Source: Brasenia schreberi
Lineage: Eukaryota > Streptophyta > Magnoliopsida > Nymphaeales > Cabombaceae
DNA: 64,000 bases
Direction: 5' to 3'
NCBI GenBank assembly: GCA_036023115.1
Contig: JAYKKT010000090.1
Span: 28,727,501-28,791,500 of the forward strand
Part shown: positions 48,331-60,469 of the stretch, in pieces
Layout of the letters: each line of letters begins with the position of its first letter
Position numbering within the stretch: position 1 is the first letter of the stretch
Notes under the pieces: generated by a model
Told to the model about the DNA's origin: nothing
The model's input: the letters and a program-made list of their open reading frames with translations, nothing else
Database searches by the model: none
Program-made: the position numbers and the translations under genes

Positions 48331-48925
48331 CAAAGAAGCCTTGTGGGTGAACTCGAAACCCGTTACCTACTAAAAGAGAAGCAGTGATTACATGCTAATG
48401 AATTTCTTTACAAGGTAAATCTCTGTTGTTGTGCTGTTTGAGCATTGTTCATTAATTACTTACTTGACAATAATTGAATTATCTTGTTTATTATTCAGAA
48501 AAGAATTCCGAAATTTAGGGCTTGTAATACAAGGCACAATATAAAAAACCGGACATGAAGATGACCCTAAAAGCCTGTTCCCGTGTCCACCCAAAGTAAC
48601 ACAAAAGGTCCTCTTTGTGTTTGGGTTATAGCCTTCTCTGGCATGACCTTGAAAACATGAGCAGACACAAGAATTGCTGGCAAAGGAGTGTGTTCTTGTC
48701 CTTCTAACACGAGAGAAATTAAAGGGTATTCAGGTTGACCTATTTTTAACAACACGAATTGACACGACATTAACATAAGCGACACGAACTCGTCCACCTA
48801 CTCGAATTTTTTTATTTCTTAAAGGGACTCGAAGTTGATGCTTATGATTCATCATTAATTAAACAGTTTAATGGGGGAAGATTTGGAATCCCCTTGATTT
48901 ACTCAATGGTTGTTTGGTTAGGATT

Positions 48926-48978
<53 letters not shown>

Positions 48979-49369
48979 ATAATATGGCTATACGGCTCGT
49001 GTGGGTTCGAGCCAAGCTCCCATCTCGAGGAGCCAACCCTCGCCCATGTGACTTTGTTCCACCCTCTTAGTCAAACACTCTGTTCACAAACACACTCTTT
49101 TGTGTGCTTTGATCTGTGCCCTACACCACAAGGCTGCATATCCATTTCCAAATTTAGTCCCAGAAGGAAAAGGTTCACGTTGTCTCTTGATGCCAAAGTC
49201 AAGTATGAATAGATGGACACCATGTGTGTGTGTGCCTGCACACACGTTTTGATTAATTTGGCTTTTAGATATATAATTATTGACATAGTTTCTGAATGGT
49301 GGTACTTTATACATGAACAATTTTTGTATTGTTTGCCTATGTGATTGATTATATATAAAACAATCAAGC
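48331..49369. other. Intergenic sequence with (GA)n tract
   Basis: (GA)n at 48931-48975. GACACGA-rich stretch at 48755-48800. Frames at 48567-48797 and 49071-49457 are not recognised. Confidence 0.4.
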
Positions 49370-49460
49370 TACGCTGAAACCAAGTATGCATGTCCCAGGT
49401 ATCGAACTCACAACCTTCATCTTGTAAGTCTACTCTTTTGTCAGGTGAGCTACGCATCCT
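49370..49460 (-). repeat. tRNA-derived SINE-like copy
   Basis: Minus strand: GTAGCTCACCTGACAAAAG (A-box region), GTGAGTTCGATACCTGGG (B-box region), ATGCATACTTGGTTTCAG. Confidence 0.55.
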
Positions 49461-50038
49461 GAGTGCCTTTGCCAGGATCCTCTAATGCGAAAGAATGCAT
49501 TATACACACATATATATAATGATTGGATTGACTACTACCATACTGTGAACTTAGGTTCCATCATTGTTTTTCAGAAATATTAATATAATAACATTGTTGT
49601 TCTTTTCTTTAAAACTCTTAATAACTTTTAAATTATATGATTAAATATGTCAGAAGTAGACAATATCTGGTTTTTGTATATATATATATATTATAGAGAG
49701 AGAGAATTTATTTTTGTTTCCATATTTCTCCATGGCTGTCATCTTTGCATATGGTAGCAGCACTAAAAGTAACGGAGCAAAGCAGCGAAGCTTGAGGGCT
49801 GTCATGAGTTCGACACCAACAGTAGTCTTGTCAGGTAGGACTCTGCCTAACTCCATCTTGCCAATGATCGGTTCCTCCAAATTAATTAAATATTTGGTTG
49901 GTCAAGGGAATCGCCTCAACTGGATAAGTTTGATTTTGACCACCTACAGTTTTGCCGATTACAGCCAAACCATGTATAGTATCCGGACGCAGCACAACTG
50001 TGGCATAAATATGTAGAACGACTCCATCTCTCTCTCTT

Positions 50039-50074
<36 letters not shown>

Positions 50075-52322
50075 GTGGGGAGAGAGAGATGGTAGAATAT
50101 TAGGGAATTATGAAATACTATCACATTTAGTGGATGGTAACAAGACGTTGTTCATGTGACAAAAATGATTCGAGTCCACAAATATATACTTTTGAAATAT
50201 CATTGTCTAATCATTTCTTTATGAACGATTGAATATGATGCCAACTTATCACAATGAGATTGTTTATGAGACAAAAACGATGTTTTATTGGTATCGTTTT
50301 TAATCATCAATGAATAACATTACAATTTTGAAATGTATACTGAGGAAGTACCTCATCATTCGTGTGTATATATATATATATATATATTAAAAAGTTTTAT
50401 ATTACTAAAGAAGAATGTGACTTGTAGGAAAATTAAATGATAAAATTTAATATCCCTGTGATTGCTTTGATAAGATAAAGATAAAAGGTCTTATCGTGTC
50501 CATAGAACATTATTGTTTCTAGTGACACACTATTTTAGTGTGACACTATCGAGCAAAATCACAGCTAAGGATCTGTGTAGGTGAGCCGCACTTACTACGA
50601 GAGAATTGCTGGTTTTGGTTTGGCATCTCCATGCTGGTTTTAGGCCAGGAAAAGAAGATCTTCGTTAAATTCGCTTGTGGAACTTAGATATAATTGATTC
50701 CAAGTTTACTGAATGTATTTGAGGTGAAAGCTAGTAGGAGCTAGCTGAAAGCAAATGTGAGTTGGCAATGTGCCTCTGTCATGGAACGGACGGACTCCGG
50801 CAAACTCGAAAACTCATGAAAGCGACACGAGTTAGCCTCGAAAATCCGGCAAACAACAAGTCTGAAAAGATGTTTCACGTCCACATCCAACTTAAGGAAA
50901 ACAAGAAAAGTATCAAATTAAAGAAAAATCTTTTGTACAATAAAGACCAACACTCTTATATAGATTAGGAGCCAAAATGAGTAAAATACCTAATAATGCC
51001 GACAAGATGACAAAACACGAGTTTTAAGAACGCCATCTCAAATATGTCACCGTCACATTAATATCAATCTTAAGACAATTGGGATCTAAATATACTACTT
51101 GAACTGTGACCCAAATAACTCTGACCAAATCCAATAAGATCCAAATAACTCTAAAACTAATGACATCTACAAGTCTCAATCCACATGACATATGAAATCA
51201 CGTACAGGAGGTACCAGCTTGCAGTTGGCGTCTTGTAATATAGCCTGTTAGGTGAGCTTGCTCCATGGTTGCAGCCAAGTTGCTTCATTTCTTTTGAAAC
51301 TCCCCACAATGTTCAGCCTCGTGTACAGCTCATCGTATATAATTCATGCTTCATTTCTCGTATCTCGGCTACCATTATAGTATATGCAAACTTATAACAT
51401 CTACCATTATAGTATATGCAAACTTATAACATCTTCCATGTATTAACCCTAACCCGGTCGCACAACACGGTCTCGCCGTCTTACAGCTAATAAGAATTGA
51501 TACAAAGTTCCAGTGGGGTCTTCAGTCATCATCGAATGTGGTGGTAGCATTTCTTAGTTTAGAATACAGCCCTTTACTGCATGCTTTATGAAAATGGTAC
51601 TTGCTAATTGTTTATTTATGTGGTCGAGGACCACCAAGTCCAATCTTCCCACCCTATAATTAAATGTATGTTTATGAATGCAACTATTGCGAATTTTCAT
51701 CGTTAGTGTGTGGAGACCAACCTCACTAATTCTTGAACTTCACTCACACTCTTGCTTCAACTTCCGATTTATGGTCTGTGAAACCAATCGAATTTCACTT
51801 ATTCATTGGAAACTAAGATCATATCCCACCATATTCGGCTCGAAAGAAGCAAACCAAAGTGGACATCTTCGCTAAGCTATAGTTCTTAGTACATATATGT
51901 ATTTTTGTACTCGCATACTAATCGATATAGACAAAAATGATATATACCAATACGGCCCGAAGCCAACTTCACTATTTCTTCTAATACTAATCGATATAGA
52001 CATATATACCATATACTTTCAGACCTTAAAAGAGAACCCTATACCTTGCCCTAAGAAAGAAAATTGTTCAGATTAAAGAAAAAGGAAAAGGATAAAGAGA
52101 GGAACATATATTAAACCAGTACGTCATCATCTATTTCTATATAAGTATTAACATTGATATACTTGGTAAAAATAAAAATTACTCCAACCCAAGCTAAAGA
52201 TTAAAGAAAAGGAAAAGGAAACCCACTCATGATTCACCCATTTGCCCAAACAGACCAATTCCTGCCTGCTTTCTTCATGCCTCAAGCATCATTAACACGA
52301 ACCGAGTCGGACGGCAGCTTCG
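49461..52322. other. Gene-poor sequence between repeats and HIPP 3' end
   Basis: Contains (TA)n(TG)n at 50039-50074, a 33-bp tandem duplication at about 51371-51440 (ATAGTATATGCAAACTTATA twice), and overlapping open frames on both strands near 49650-50016 with no known motif. The last 300 bp or so should include the HIPP 3' untranslated region. Confidence 0.4.
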
Positions 52323-54319
52323 TCACATGATGGAGCAGCTACCGGTGTTCTCGTCGCTGAAGAAATGAGTGGCGTACTCGGCCGACTCGGAGGGTGGAGG
52401 CTGGTAGGCGTAGGCGGGGGCCGGAGGTCTGCTGTAAGCCATCTGAAGATACCGTTCGTTCGCAGCAGCTACCTGCTGCCGGTTGTTCATCATTGCCAAG
52501 TATTGTTGGTAGTACGGGTTTCCGGCCAAAGATTCTGGTGTGGCTCCCTGAAAGAACCCACCGGCGTTCATTGCTGCCGGCACTCCATTGCCTGCCGGAA
52601 AGCCGCTCAGATGGCCACCAGCAGCAGCGCCGCCCATGGTCGGCATACCGACACCGCAGGGATGGCCACCCCCACCGGCTGTGACCGGAATATTACGAAA
52701 ACCACCGTTCATACCGCCCATTGGGTGATTACTACTCTCGTTTTTACCGCCCTTCTTACCTCCATTATTACCGCCGGCCGGTTTCCCACCGCTACCATTC
52801 GGCATCTTATTCTTGTCATTACTATCACTACCACCAGCGATTTTTACATCAACAAGACCACCGTTTTTACCACCGCTGCCCTGCTCAGGATTGTTGCCAC
52901 CGCCCTTTTTACCCCCACCGTTACCCATTTTACCGTCGCCGTTCCCACCTTTGTTATGTGCATTTGCAGCATCTCCTGTACCGCCCTTTTTACCGTTATC
53001 TCCCGCTTTCTTCCCATTGTTTTGATTAAGGTTCATCATCTGAGCCCCATTCTTAGCATCAAAATGAGCGCCTTTGATAGGTTGCTTCATAGGAGGCATT
53101 TTCTGGAACTCATCTATATCATCGTCGTCCATTTCATCAAACTCATCATCCTCATCATAATCATCAAAATCATCATCTTCATCATCGTAACATGAATCAT
53201 CGTCCTCTGGCATAGCGAACTTCACAGATTTCGGGGGTTCTTTGACGGGGAGCTTCATGTCTTTGAACTGAGGGAAAAATTTCATATCTTTGAGGCCTTT
53301 GGCCATTTGCTGCTGCTGTTGGAGTAGCTGTTGTTGCTGGAGAAGCTGCTGGTGATGTTGCTGAAGCTGTTGTTGTTGCTGCTGTGGATTTCCTTTCGGA
53401 TCCTTAGCGCCACCCTTTTGGTTTTGAGACTTGGCATCCTTTTGATTCTTGGCGTTGTCTAGCTGCAATTTCTGGAATTGGGCGTTTAATTGGTTTGCCT
53501 TTGGTTGACCCCACAATTCCGCATGCTTTCCTGATTTTGCCAGCTTCTTGATCAGAGTTGCTGGATCTACATTTCCTGAAACTGTTACCTTTCCTTGTTC
53601 CGCATCTATGGCGGTTGTGTAGACCCCTGAGAAATCAACACCAACAAAAGAATGAACGCATTCTCTTAGCAAGAAAACAAGAAGAGACACATATAGTAGC
53701 AAAGATGCTAAGCTAAGAACATGCTGAAAACACAAAAAGAAAAGAAAATGAACATGGGGTTAAGTAGATTTTGAGAAATGGAACAGAAAAAGAGAAATTT
53801 GCGGAGTTTTTGATGGATTGGGAGTTGAGATTTATCTCGAGTTGAGTTAAGACACAAAAAGAGAGAAATTTGTAAAGTTTCTGATGAATGTTACACTACA
53901 CATTCATCTGAGTTGGTGATGAAACAACCAAAAGGGATTTGTAGAGCTTTTGATGGGTGGTGCTGAACATCCCCTTGCACTAGAGCGATAAACCAACCAA
54001 AAAGGAGAAATTTGTGAAGCTTTTGATGAATGGTACTCACCATCTATCTTCTGGAGAAGCTTCTTGACCTTGTGCTTGCATCCATCACAGTGAATATTCA
54101 CTTTGAGCACGCATGTCTGAAGAGAGATACAACGTAGTTATAAGAGAAACCAGATTTGGCATGAGAACAATCCAATTGCATAATGTGAGAACAAATTCAT
54201 GGCGAAAACAGAAAAACGGCGAGTCAGGAAATCAGAGCGCGAATATCTGCAAGATCTTGGGCTTTTTAAGAGAAGAGATGCAAAAGTACCTGTATCTTCA
54301 AGAATTCCTCTTTACTCAT
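52323..54319 (-). CDS. Heavy-metal-associated isoprenylated plant protein (HIPP), three exons
   Basis: Exons: 54290-54319 ([10 protein letters not shown]), 54041-54116 and 52323-53626, all GT-AG, giving 469 residues. The start gives the conserved [20 protein letters not shown] opening of this HIPP group. Domains: HMA fold (about 10-77) with the metal-binding CDGC motif (C20, C23) and [17 protein letters not shown]; a Gln-rich region (about 120-150); an acidic region rich in Asp/Glu; a long Gly/Asn/Lys-rich region; and a Tyr/Pro-rich end with the CaaX box CSIM for farnesylation. HIPPs bind metals or partner proteins and act at membranes or in nuclei in metal and stress responses. A (GA)n tract lies 55 bp upstream of the start codon. 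The frame is intact, so the gene should be functional. Exon 3 also reads upstream past 53626 to 53735, but that is intron. Confidence 0.94.
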
Positions 54320-54373
54320 TCTCTCCACTCACAATGGAACAAGGAGACCCAAACAGAGGTTACAGCTCACAGC

Positions 54374-54375
<2 letters not shown>

Positions 54376-54420
<45 letters not shown>
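54376..54420. repeat. (GA)n microsatellite in HIPP leader/promoter
   Basis: About 22 GA units, 57 bp upstream of the HIPP start codon ((CT)n on the transcribed sense). CT/GA tracts are common near plant transcription starts, so it may lie in the leader or core promoter. Confidence 0.9.
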
Positions 54421-54423
<3 letters not shown>

Positions 54424-55631
54424 ACTAATAACACAAAACCAGGCACAGAGAGACAGAGGACTAATAACACAAAACTAGGCACAGGGCCATCTTTAAGAGG
54501 CGGTTGTAAGAGAGAGAAAGAAAGACGTGGTGATTTTCAGTAAGTAGGAAGAGAATAGTTGAAGGCGGTACCGGTTAAAAAAATATATCTTAGCTACTAT
54601 TTCAACTTTGCTCATCTCTGTCTGTATGTGTGCGTGAGAGAGAGAGAGAGAGAGAGATTTTGGATTTCTCTTTATCGTTTTATTAATTGACGAAAAGTAA
54701 ATTCGGTGTTAATTTTACCTTCTCTGCTTTGCAACACGTCACTTTCTTTTATCTTTTTCTAAACCAAAGTTACAACTCCTCCAATTATTATTACAGACAA
54801 AAGATGCCCCACGAAGAAGCCGGCTCTGCTTTGGCGCTCAGCTTCTTTCTTCCTCGGCTCCGGAGAAAAGCTTTTACTTCCCCGAGAGTTGCTCGCCACA
54901 AAACCTGGGCGGTTTAATCACTGTTCCCTTCTCTCCCCTCGATCATACGGGTTGCTTCTGTAACGCATCAGCAATGCCAACAACGGGCACCCAACCAGGG
55001 CTGGCTCCACACAGTTTCAGGCCTAAACCGAAAATTAGTCAGATGACTTAAATTTGATACTACAATGAGTTCAAAATTTCAAAGCTAAGATTATATCTTT
55101 ATAAAGAGAGTCTCAAATGTATAATATTTTTCGTTGCATAATTTTTCATAAACTTTTTTACTATTCGATATTTAAAATCATCGAAACAAATTTGAATCAT
55201 TTTGTATTTAATCTAAAAACTTCAAATACAAAGTATAAAATATAGATATATTTTAAATTTAAATCTCCACTATTGATATTAACAATTAAATAAGAAAATA
55301 TTTCAAAGATAAAGTTAAGCCAATTTGGTTCTGATTTCAAATCTTGGTGGAACCAAAATTGTTGGACTGAAAGTAGCTTTGTCAATTTACCTGAAACTAA
55401 TTATAGGGGAAACTCCATTCCAAGAATTATGTTAGGTCACACTCCAGATCAAGAGGGTCGCACCTGATTATCGAACCTTTGACTACCAGCCTAACGGTCA
55501 AAAGGCCCTTCTTCCACCATTATAATGCTGTTGGAGCAACTTGATTTTCAAGCAATTCATTATGAGAAACAAGTCTTTTTTCGGGTATCATCAGCGGCCA
55601 CATGCATACCCAAACATCAAAACTTGACTGA
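54421..55631. other. Upstream region of HIPP and intergenic sequence
   Basis: Second (GA)n at 54638-54656. A GC-richer patch at 54800-54990 has short frames with no motif. A SINE-like B-box fragment (TCGCACCTGATTATCGAACC) is near 55460. No gene supported. Confidence 0.4.
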
Positions 55632-55820
55632 GCAATGGCAGATCTACATGGAGAGGTGGGGGTGGCCGCTTCTCCCTGAAATTTTGATATTTGACTGTAA
55701 AATCTACATTTTACAGTGAATATATATATGGTTGAGATTCATGCTTTGCCCCCCCTAACACGATGAAATATATATGTATATATATCTTCCCCAACACTAT
55801 TTTCTAGATTCGCCCTTGCT
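55632..55820. mobile_element. 189-bp MITE, AGTGGTGGATCTA family
   Basis: Left GCAATGGCAGATCTAC, right (reverse complement) GCAAGGGCGAATCTAG. Same length and interior words as 46827-47017. No clear target duplication. Confidence 0.65.
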
Positions 55821-55853
55821 TGTGCGAGGTAAGCTATTGTTCTTGATGCCAAA

Positions 55854-56180
55854 ATGATGTCCTCTCGAAGTTAGGCCAATATCATGGGTAGTCCATAAGT
55901 GATGACACGGGGACACTTACAATGACACAAGAAACATTATAAGAATTAGCATGTAAAGAGGGCATGACTCGATTGAAACAAAGTCTGTGTGACAGATTTT
56001 ATAAGAAACTTCAAGAAATGTTGTCCTTTTGAAGTTGGGCCAATATCATGGGTAGTCCATAAGTGATGACACGGGGACACTTACAATGACACGAGAAACA
56101 TTATAAGAATTAACATGTAAAGAGGGCATGACTCAATTGAAAAAAAGTCTGTGTGACAGATCCTATAAGAAACTTCAAGT
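55854..56180. repeat. Tandem duplication, 164-bp unit, two copies
   Basis: Copies start at 55854 and 56018, sharing GGCCAATATCATGGGTAGTC, GATGACACGGGGACACTTAC and GTCTGTGTGACAGAT. Differences are few. Non-coding. Confidence 0.9.
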
Positions 56181-56300
56181 CGAAGGCCACGAGTTCGATA
56201 CAGGATACATGCATGTCCGGTGGGATCTTCTTTTGGTAAATGAGAGGCCCAAGCCAGATGCACGCCCCGAGTATCGAACCCATGCCCTTCCAACGAAAAG
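56181..56300. repeat. SINE-like sequences in opposite orientations
   Basis: GGCCACGAGTTCGATACAGG (plus) and, 60 bp on, GGCCCAAGCCAGATGCACGC with CGAGTATCGAACCCATG (minus). The two B-box-like halves form an inverted pair. Confidence 0.5.
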
Positions 56301-57264
56301 AAAACGAAATCCCTCCGACAGTAGTCTCTGGTTACAATAATGAGTGGCAATTTTGTGTTGAGCGAGTTTCACATGAAAGGAGGGGACAATGGGACCCTCA
56401 CATCACATGGGGAGGGCCTAAAGGACAGATCTTAAGGGCTATCCCAATGTCGAGATGGACGGTTGTGATGCATCCGTGGTACAACCCGGCAAGATTGTTT
56501 ATTTTCCTTATCTCAAAGTTTGATGGACGGTTGTGAAGCCATGATCAGTACATCAATCAATGGCGGATGAGAACATTCAAGGATGAATCAGTCTGAGATG
56601 GACGGTTCATGAGGTACAACTGTACGTCATCGCCATTTACGATTATCCTGATCAGTGATCGATCTATAAGTTCTTTCAGTCCCATTTGCCTCATGGAACT
56701 TAGGAACTCATGGAGCTTTTAGGCCTGGAACCCTTTGTCTCATGGAGACAAAGTTTCATTGTTCTAGCTTTTTTGTGTTTTCCATTGCAAGAAGGTACCA
56801 CTTAATTTCGAAATGATTCGAGAGTAAAACCGGTTTGCAAAAAAAAAAAGGGTCATTTCCACTTATATTAAATTGTGGATTTTATAGAGCACAAAATTTC
56901 TGGTACTTTAAGTTCGTTCACATTAATCGTGGAACCGATACTTGAAGTACCTAACACTAAAAGTTTTACCGTCCAACCGTCCCCTTTAGGTGTGCCAAGA
57001 ACTATATAAAGTCGGGAGGATTATATAAAATCAGTGGTGGATCTAAAAATTTTTGGAGGGTGGGAGGAATAAATCACGGAGCCTTTAAGGGTGGGGCTAA
57101 GTATGTTTCAAGCTCATAATATTATTGAATATAAGCTATAGTTTTTCTTTTGAATTTTAGAATTTTCAAACCTCGGCTCAATATAGATTCATCGCATGCA
57201 TATAATTCAACCGTGCTCTATATATAAATAATGAAATTATTACAAACAAATTGAGAGTAAAACA
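56301..57264. other. Intergenic sequence, MITE fragment
   Basis: 57034-57115 starts AGTGGTGGATCTAAAAATTT, an AGTGGTGGATCTA-family end. GATGGACGGTTGTGA-type words recur near 56455 and 56525. No gene supported. Confidence 0.4.
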
Positions 57265-57518
57265 AATAAAAGAAAACCATTTAAGATGGTTTGGACATAT
57301 AGAAAGATGACTTAAGTACGCTACCATAAGAATATATGAAAAACTTGATTGTCAAAATATTAAAAGAGAAAAAAAACTACTACAAAAGTGTTGGAAAAAA
57401 ATAACAAAGACTGATCTAATTTATATTGAATCAACTCTTAGCATGATACATAATAGGGCTATGTGAAAACAAAAAATCTATGTAGCCGACCCCAGCTAGT
57501 ATGAGAAAAAGCTTAGTT

Positions 57519-57520
<2 letters not shown>
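57265..57520 (+). mobile_element. RTE 3' fragment
   Basis: CCATTTAAGATGGTTTGGAC (HLRWFGHI region), AAAGTGTTGGAAAAAAATAA, CTTAGCATGATACATAATAG, GTAGCCGACCCCAGCTAGTA and CTTAGTTGT. Longer than the other tails and diverged. Confidence 0.85.

Positions 57521-57522
<2 letters not shown>

Positions 57523-57568
<46 letters not shown>
57523..57568. repeat. (TA)n microsatellite
   Basis: About 23 TA units directly after the RTE tail; the (TTG)n end may have been replaced by it. Confidence 0.95.
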
Positions 57569-57573
<5 letters not shown>

Positions 57574-58314
57574 TTTAGAATTAAATCCATAACATAAAAA
57601 TGTTTTAGTTTTAAACAATTATAAATAAATCCTGTCCTCTTTTCAGATTTTGAATGGGGCGGGCACCTCAATATTGACGAACCGCTCCGGACCCAAAACA
57701 GCCTCTTGTCAAAAGGAGCATAGGATTGCTTGCTTCACAATGCAAGCCAAAAGCATAAATTACTGTAAGATATTGCATGTATACCCCTCTTTATACACAT
57801 CTTGTGCAACAAAATGTATGATTTCTGTCTATATGTAATTCGCACAATCAGAGTAGTGAGGCTTCTATCAATTTCTCCTATTAGATTTTGCTTTGAAAGA
57901 AAATCATCCTAATTAAGCAAACTTTTGACAGAAGGATATTTTTTTTCGTTTAAATCATCGAACCAACTTGTCCGGTACTTCGAGCCGGGTCAGCCAACTA
58001 TGAGGGTGAAGCTTTTCCGGTGCTGGCTTTCTCCATTCACAAGACTCGAACTCAAAACCTTGTGAATGGAGATATTTGGTTGATGGTCGGTTGCTTCCCA
58101 ATGGAAACCTCACTTTTTAGGTCACATTTGGTTAACCACCAGAATGAAGCAGTTCCATTCTCGGCTCAACGGTGAACCGAGTCGAAAACCCGACTTGGAA
58201 TCCTTGGTTGAACTGTCAGTTTCGGTTTGGTTTTCCAATAGCTGGACTCCGGTCTAATTGAACTGTCTAGGTTGGGCATGGACTGGCCACCTCTACTTGC
58301 AACTATGTTTTACG
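57569..58314. other. Intergenic sequence; possible exon-like segment
   Basis: 57647-57764 lies between CTCTTTTCAG and GTAAGATATT and is open (ILNGAGTSILTNRSGPKTA...), but no family is recognised. A SINE-like fragment is near 58010-58060 (minus). A GGTTC-rich repeat occupies 58130-58290. Confidence 0.3.
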
Positions 58315-58558
58315 TAGACATGGCCAGTTTGAAACCAACCCAAAAGTTCCAACCCGAACTGGAGACCACTCGGTTTTGTTCTAATTCCACCTTCTAAGGA
58401 ATTAGGATTGGAACCATTGTTTTTGTATCTTTATATTTGTTCTAATTTGAAAACTTTTAATGATTTTTACCGTTTCCGTCCGCGTGGTTTAGGACTCAAA
58501 CCAGACCTGGTTCAGTTCCGTTTCTTGGTTCCAGGAAAGCCGGAGTGGGCAAAGTCTA
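58315..58558. mobile_element. 244-bp TAGACATG-family MITE
   Basis: Left end TAGACATGGCCAGTTTGAAACC, right end GGGCAAAGTCTA (inverted: TAGACTTTGCCC). GAACC/GGTTC-rich inside. Target duplication not convincing. Confidence 0.55.
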
Positions 58559-58904
58559 GTTCGACATTCTATTTGCACCAAAATAGGCAAGGCATATGCA
58601 TATTATTATAAGGGCCTTCTTATCTCATTCTCTAGTGGGATTTGACACGATTCATCTTGAAGTACCATGAATGAGTGCGCACCATTCATATCGTGCGCAC
58701 CTTACACTGTGCCACTTTACCACACTATAAGTGAGGAATGCAGTTTCACATTAACATCCTTGCCGACCAAAAAAGCAGAACTCACACAATAGAGATGATG
58801 AGAGTTCTTAGTCCTTATGTTATTAGAAGCTAAAGGGATGGAGCAAATAGCTCTTTGAATGGTTTTGAGTGGGGCAAACTATATATTATAGCCCACGGAT
58901 CTCA

Positions 58905-58988
58905 CCATGAGCTATAGACTTTAAGTTGTTTTTCAAAATTTCAAGTGGAATGAATGCCCCACCTCACCTCAATGTAGATCCGTCACTG
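58905..58988 (-). repeat. AGTGGTGGATCTA MITE-family terminal fragment
   Basis: Minus strand begins CAGTGACGGATCTACATTGA and continues GTGGGGCATTCATTCC. Only one end is recognisable. Confidence 0.5.
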
Positions 58989-59089
58989 ACCGAGGTCGTT
59001 AGAGTACCAAGACATGAATGCTCGGGGTTATAGATAAATAAAAAGAATGGTGCAGAAGGAATCCATTAAGCTACCAATTTGGATGGCCA

Positions 59090-59175
59090 AGGCTGAGGCC
59101 AGAAGCATGCCCCGAGTGTCGAACTCGTGACCTTTGTGAGTCAAATCCCTTGCCAGGTGAGCTAACACTCTGAGT
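59090..59175 (-). repeat. tRNA-derived SINE-like copy
   Basis: Minus strand: GTTAGCTCACCTGGCAAGGG (A-box), CACGAGTTCGACACTCGGGG (B-box), CATGCTTCTGGCCTCAGCC. It has the best-preserved A- and B-boxes in the window. Confidence 0.6.
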
Positions 59176-59834
59176 TTCGACTTTCTTTTAATATTATAAG
59201 GGAATAATCCGTTTCGCCCTAATCTTTCTAGTCCTTATGGTCTACCATAAAGATTGATCTCAATGTTTCATTGACAACAAGCTAATACTTGTTGAAATTA
59301 TGATGCACATTTTCTCTTTTTCCTAAAATATTTTCCATTTATAGAGAAAATGAGTGTACACTGAGTTCTTATGTCATACTTTCATGTCATTTAAGTAAAA
59401 GCAATAAATTTTCTCATTAACTTTTAAGAAAAAGCTTATCCCAAAAGTTCTCTAAATTGTTTGGTCGGCAATAGGAAGGGTTCGCCCCCACGAATCAAGT
59501 TGCAAACCCATATAAAATAGGAGTTTGAATTAAGTAGCGGGCAGCCAGCGTAAAACTTTGTTAGAACATAATGATCTTTCAAAAAGAATTTGATGTCCGG
59601 ATTAACTATGCACCATGTGTAAGTTATCGAGTATAATAATGGATGAACACTTTCGGTCGTAATGTGCACGTGTGAAATTAGGAAAGAAAGCACCTCTTCC
59701 ATGATTTTGTAAGATGCCATTTTCATGAATTAAAACCGTTCTAGAGATTCAAGGTCTCACGATGTTTGCTCAGGATCTTATCTCTGCTTCCACATCTTGC
59801 TGCCTTTTCATCTCTTTCACAAGGAGCAATAGAT
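59176..59834. other. Intergenic sequence, nothing recognised
   Basis: A 96-codon minus-strand frame at 59436-59726 has no known motif. Confidence 0.4.
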
Positions 59835-59945
59835 CACCTGCCTAAGAGGTCGACTTATAAGTTGAAGGTCATGAGTTTGATACCCGGGAGATGCAATTGG
59901 CACCCGTGTTCTCCCCATTGTACTAAAAAAGAAAAAAGAAAAAAG
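59835..59945 (+). repeat. tRNA-derived SINE-like copy
   Basis: CACCTGCCTAAGAGGTCGAC (A-box region), GTCATGAGTTTGATACCCGG (B-box region), then GCACCCGTGTTC and an A-rich AAAAAGAAAAAAG end. Confidence 0.5.
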
Positions 59946-60188
59946 AAAAAAGAAGAGTTCGGATTAACTATGATTAATGCATCTTAAACTCATGCATCAA
60001 ACTAGTACAGCTTTAAGATCCATCACCCATTCCACAATGCTGCTAGTTGAGCAGTATAAATCATATAGGTACGTATTGTCATTGACATAATTAAGCATTT
60101 AATATCGCATTGAACTTAAATAACTTCAAACATTTTGTAACTTTCTTCCATTTAGATTTCACCGTTTGCCTCATTCCCATCCAACTAT

Positions 60189-60461
60189 CTAAATAGTCTT
60201 ACTGACAGGCTCTGCTTTTCTGGGAGCATACATAAATATTTGTACTTGACTAAATCTTTCCTGATCTCCTTTGTCATCAGGATGTGCCCCTCTGCGTGTA
60301 AGTTTCACATCTTCATCTTCTCTTTGTTTGATCTCTCCCATCTTTCTTGATCCATTGTTGGTCTTCATGCCATAATAGCACAGACAGAGAGAGAGAGTCA
60401 ACGCATGCACTGATAGACTATTTTTCTCCATGGATGACAGCAAAGAGTGGAGCTCTTTCAC
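60189..60461 (-). CDS. Small unassigned open reading frame
   Basis: Ninety codons, or 80 from the second Met (60431). The N-terminal part is hydrophobic (SLSVHALTLSLCLCYYG, partly from a CT repeat) followed by a charged tail (KQREDEDVKLTRRGAHPDDK). This is the layout of small secreted-peptide precursors, but no conserved peptide motif is recognised. Could be chance. No upstream or downstream partner. Confidence 0.2.
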   Translation of the reverse strand: MKELHSLLSSMEKNSLSVHALTLSLCLCYYGMKTNNGSRKMGEIKQREDEDVKLTRRGAHPDDKGDQERFSQVQIFMYAPRKAEPVSKTI

Positions 60462-60469
60462 GGTGATTC

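Noticed and set aside
49650..50016. Overlapping frames of 76 and 100 codons on opposite strands
   Set aside because: Neither has a known motif and both run to a microsatellite edge; coding status cannot be supported.
52365..53195. 276-codon plus-strand frame opposite the HIPP gene, and smaller ones nearby
   Set aside because: Shadow of the biased Gly/Asp/Gln codons of HIPP exon 3; no motif and no independent support.
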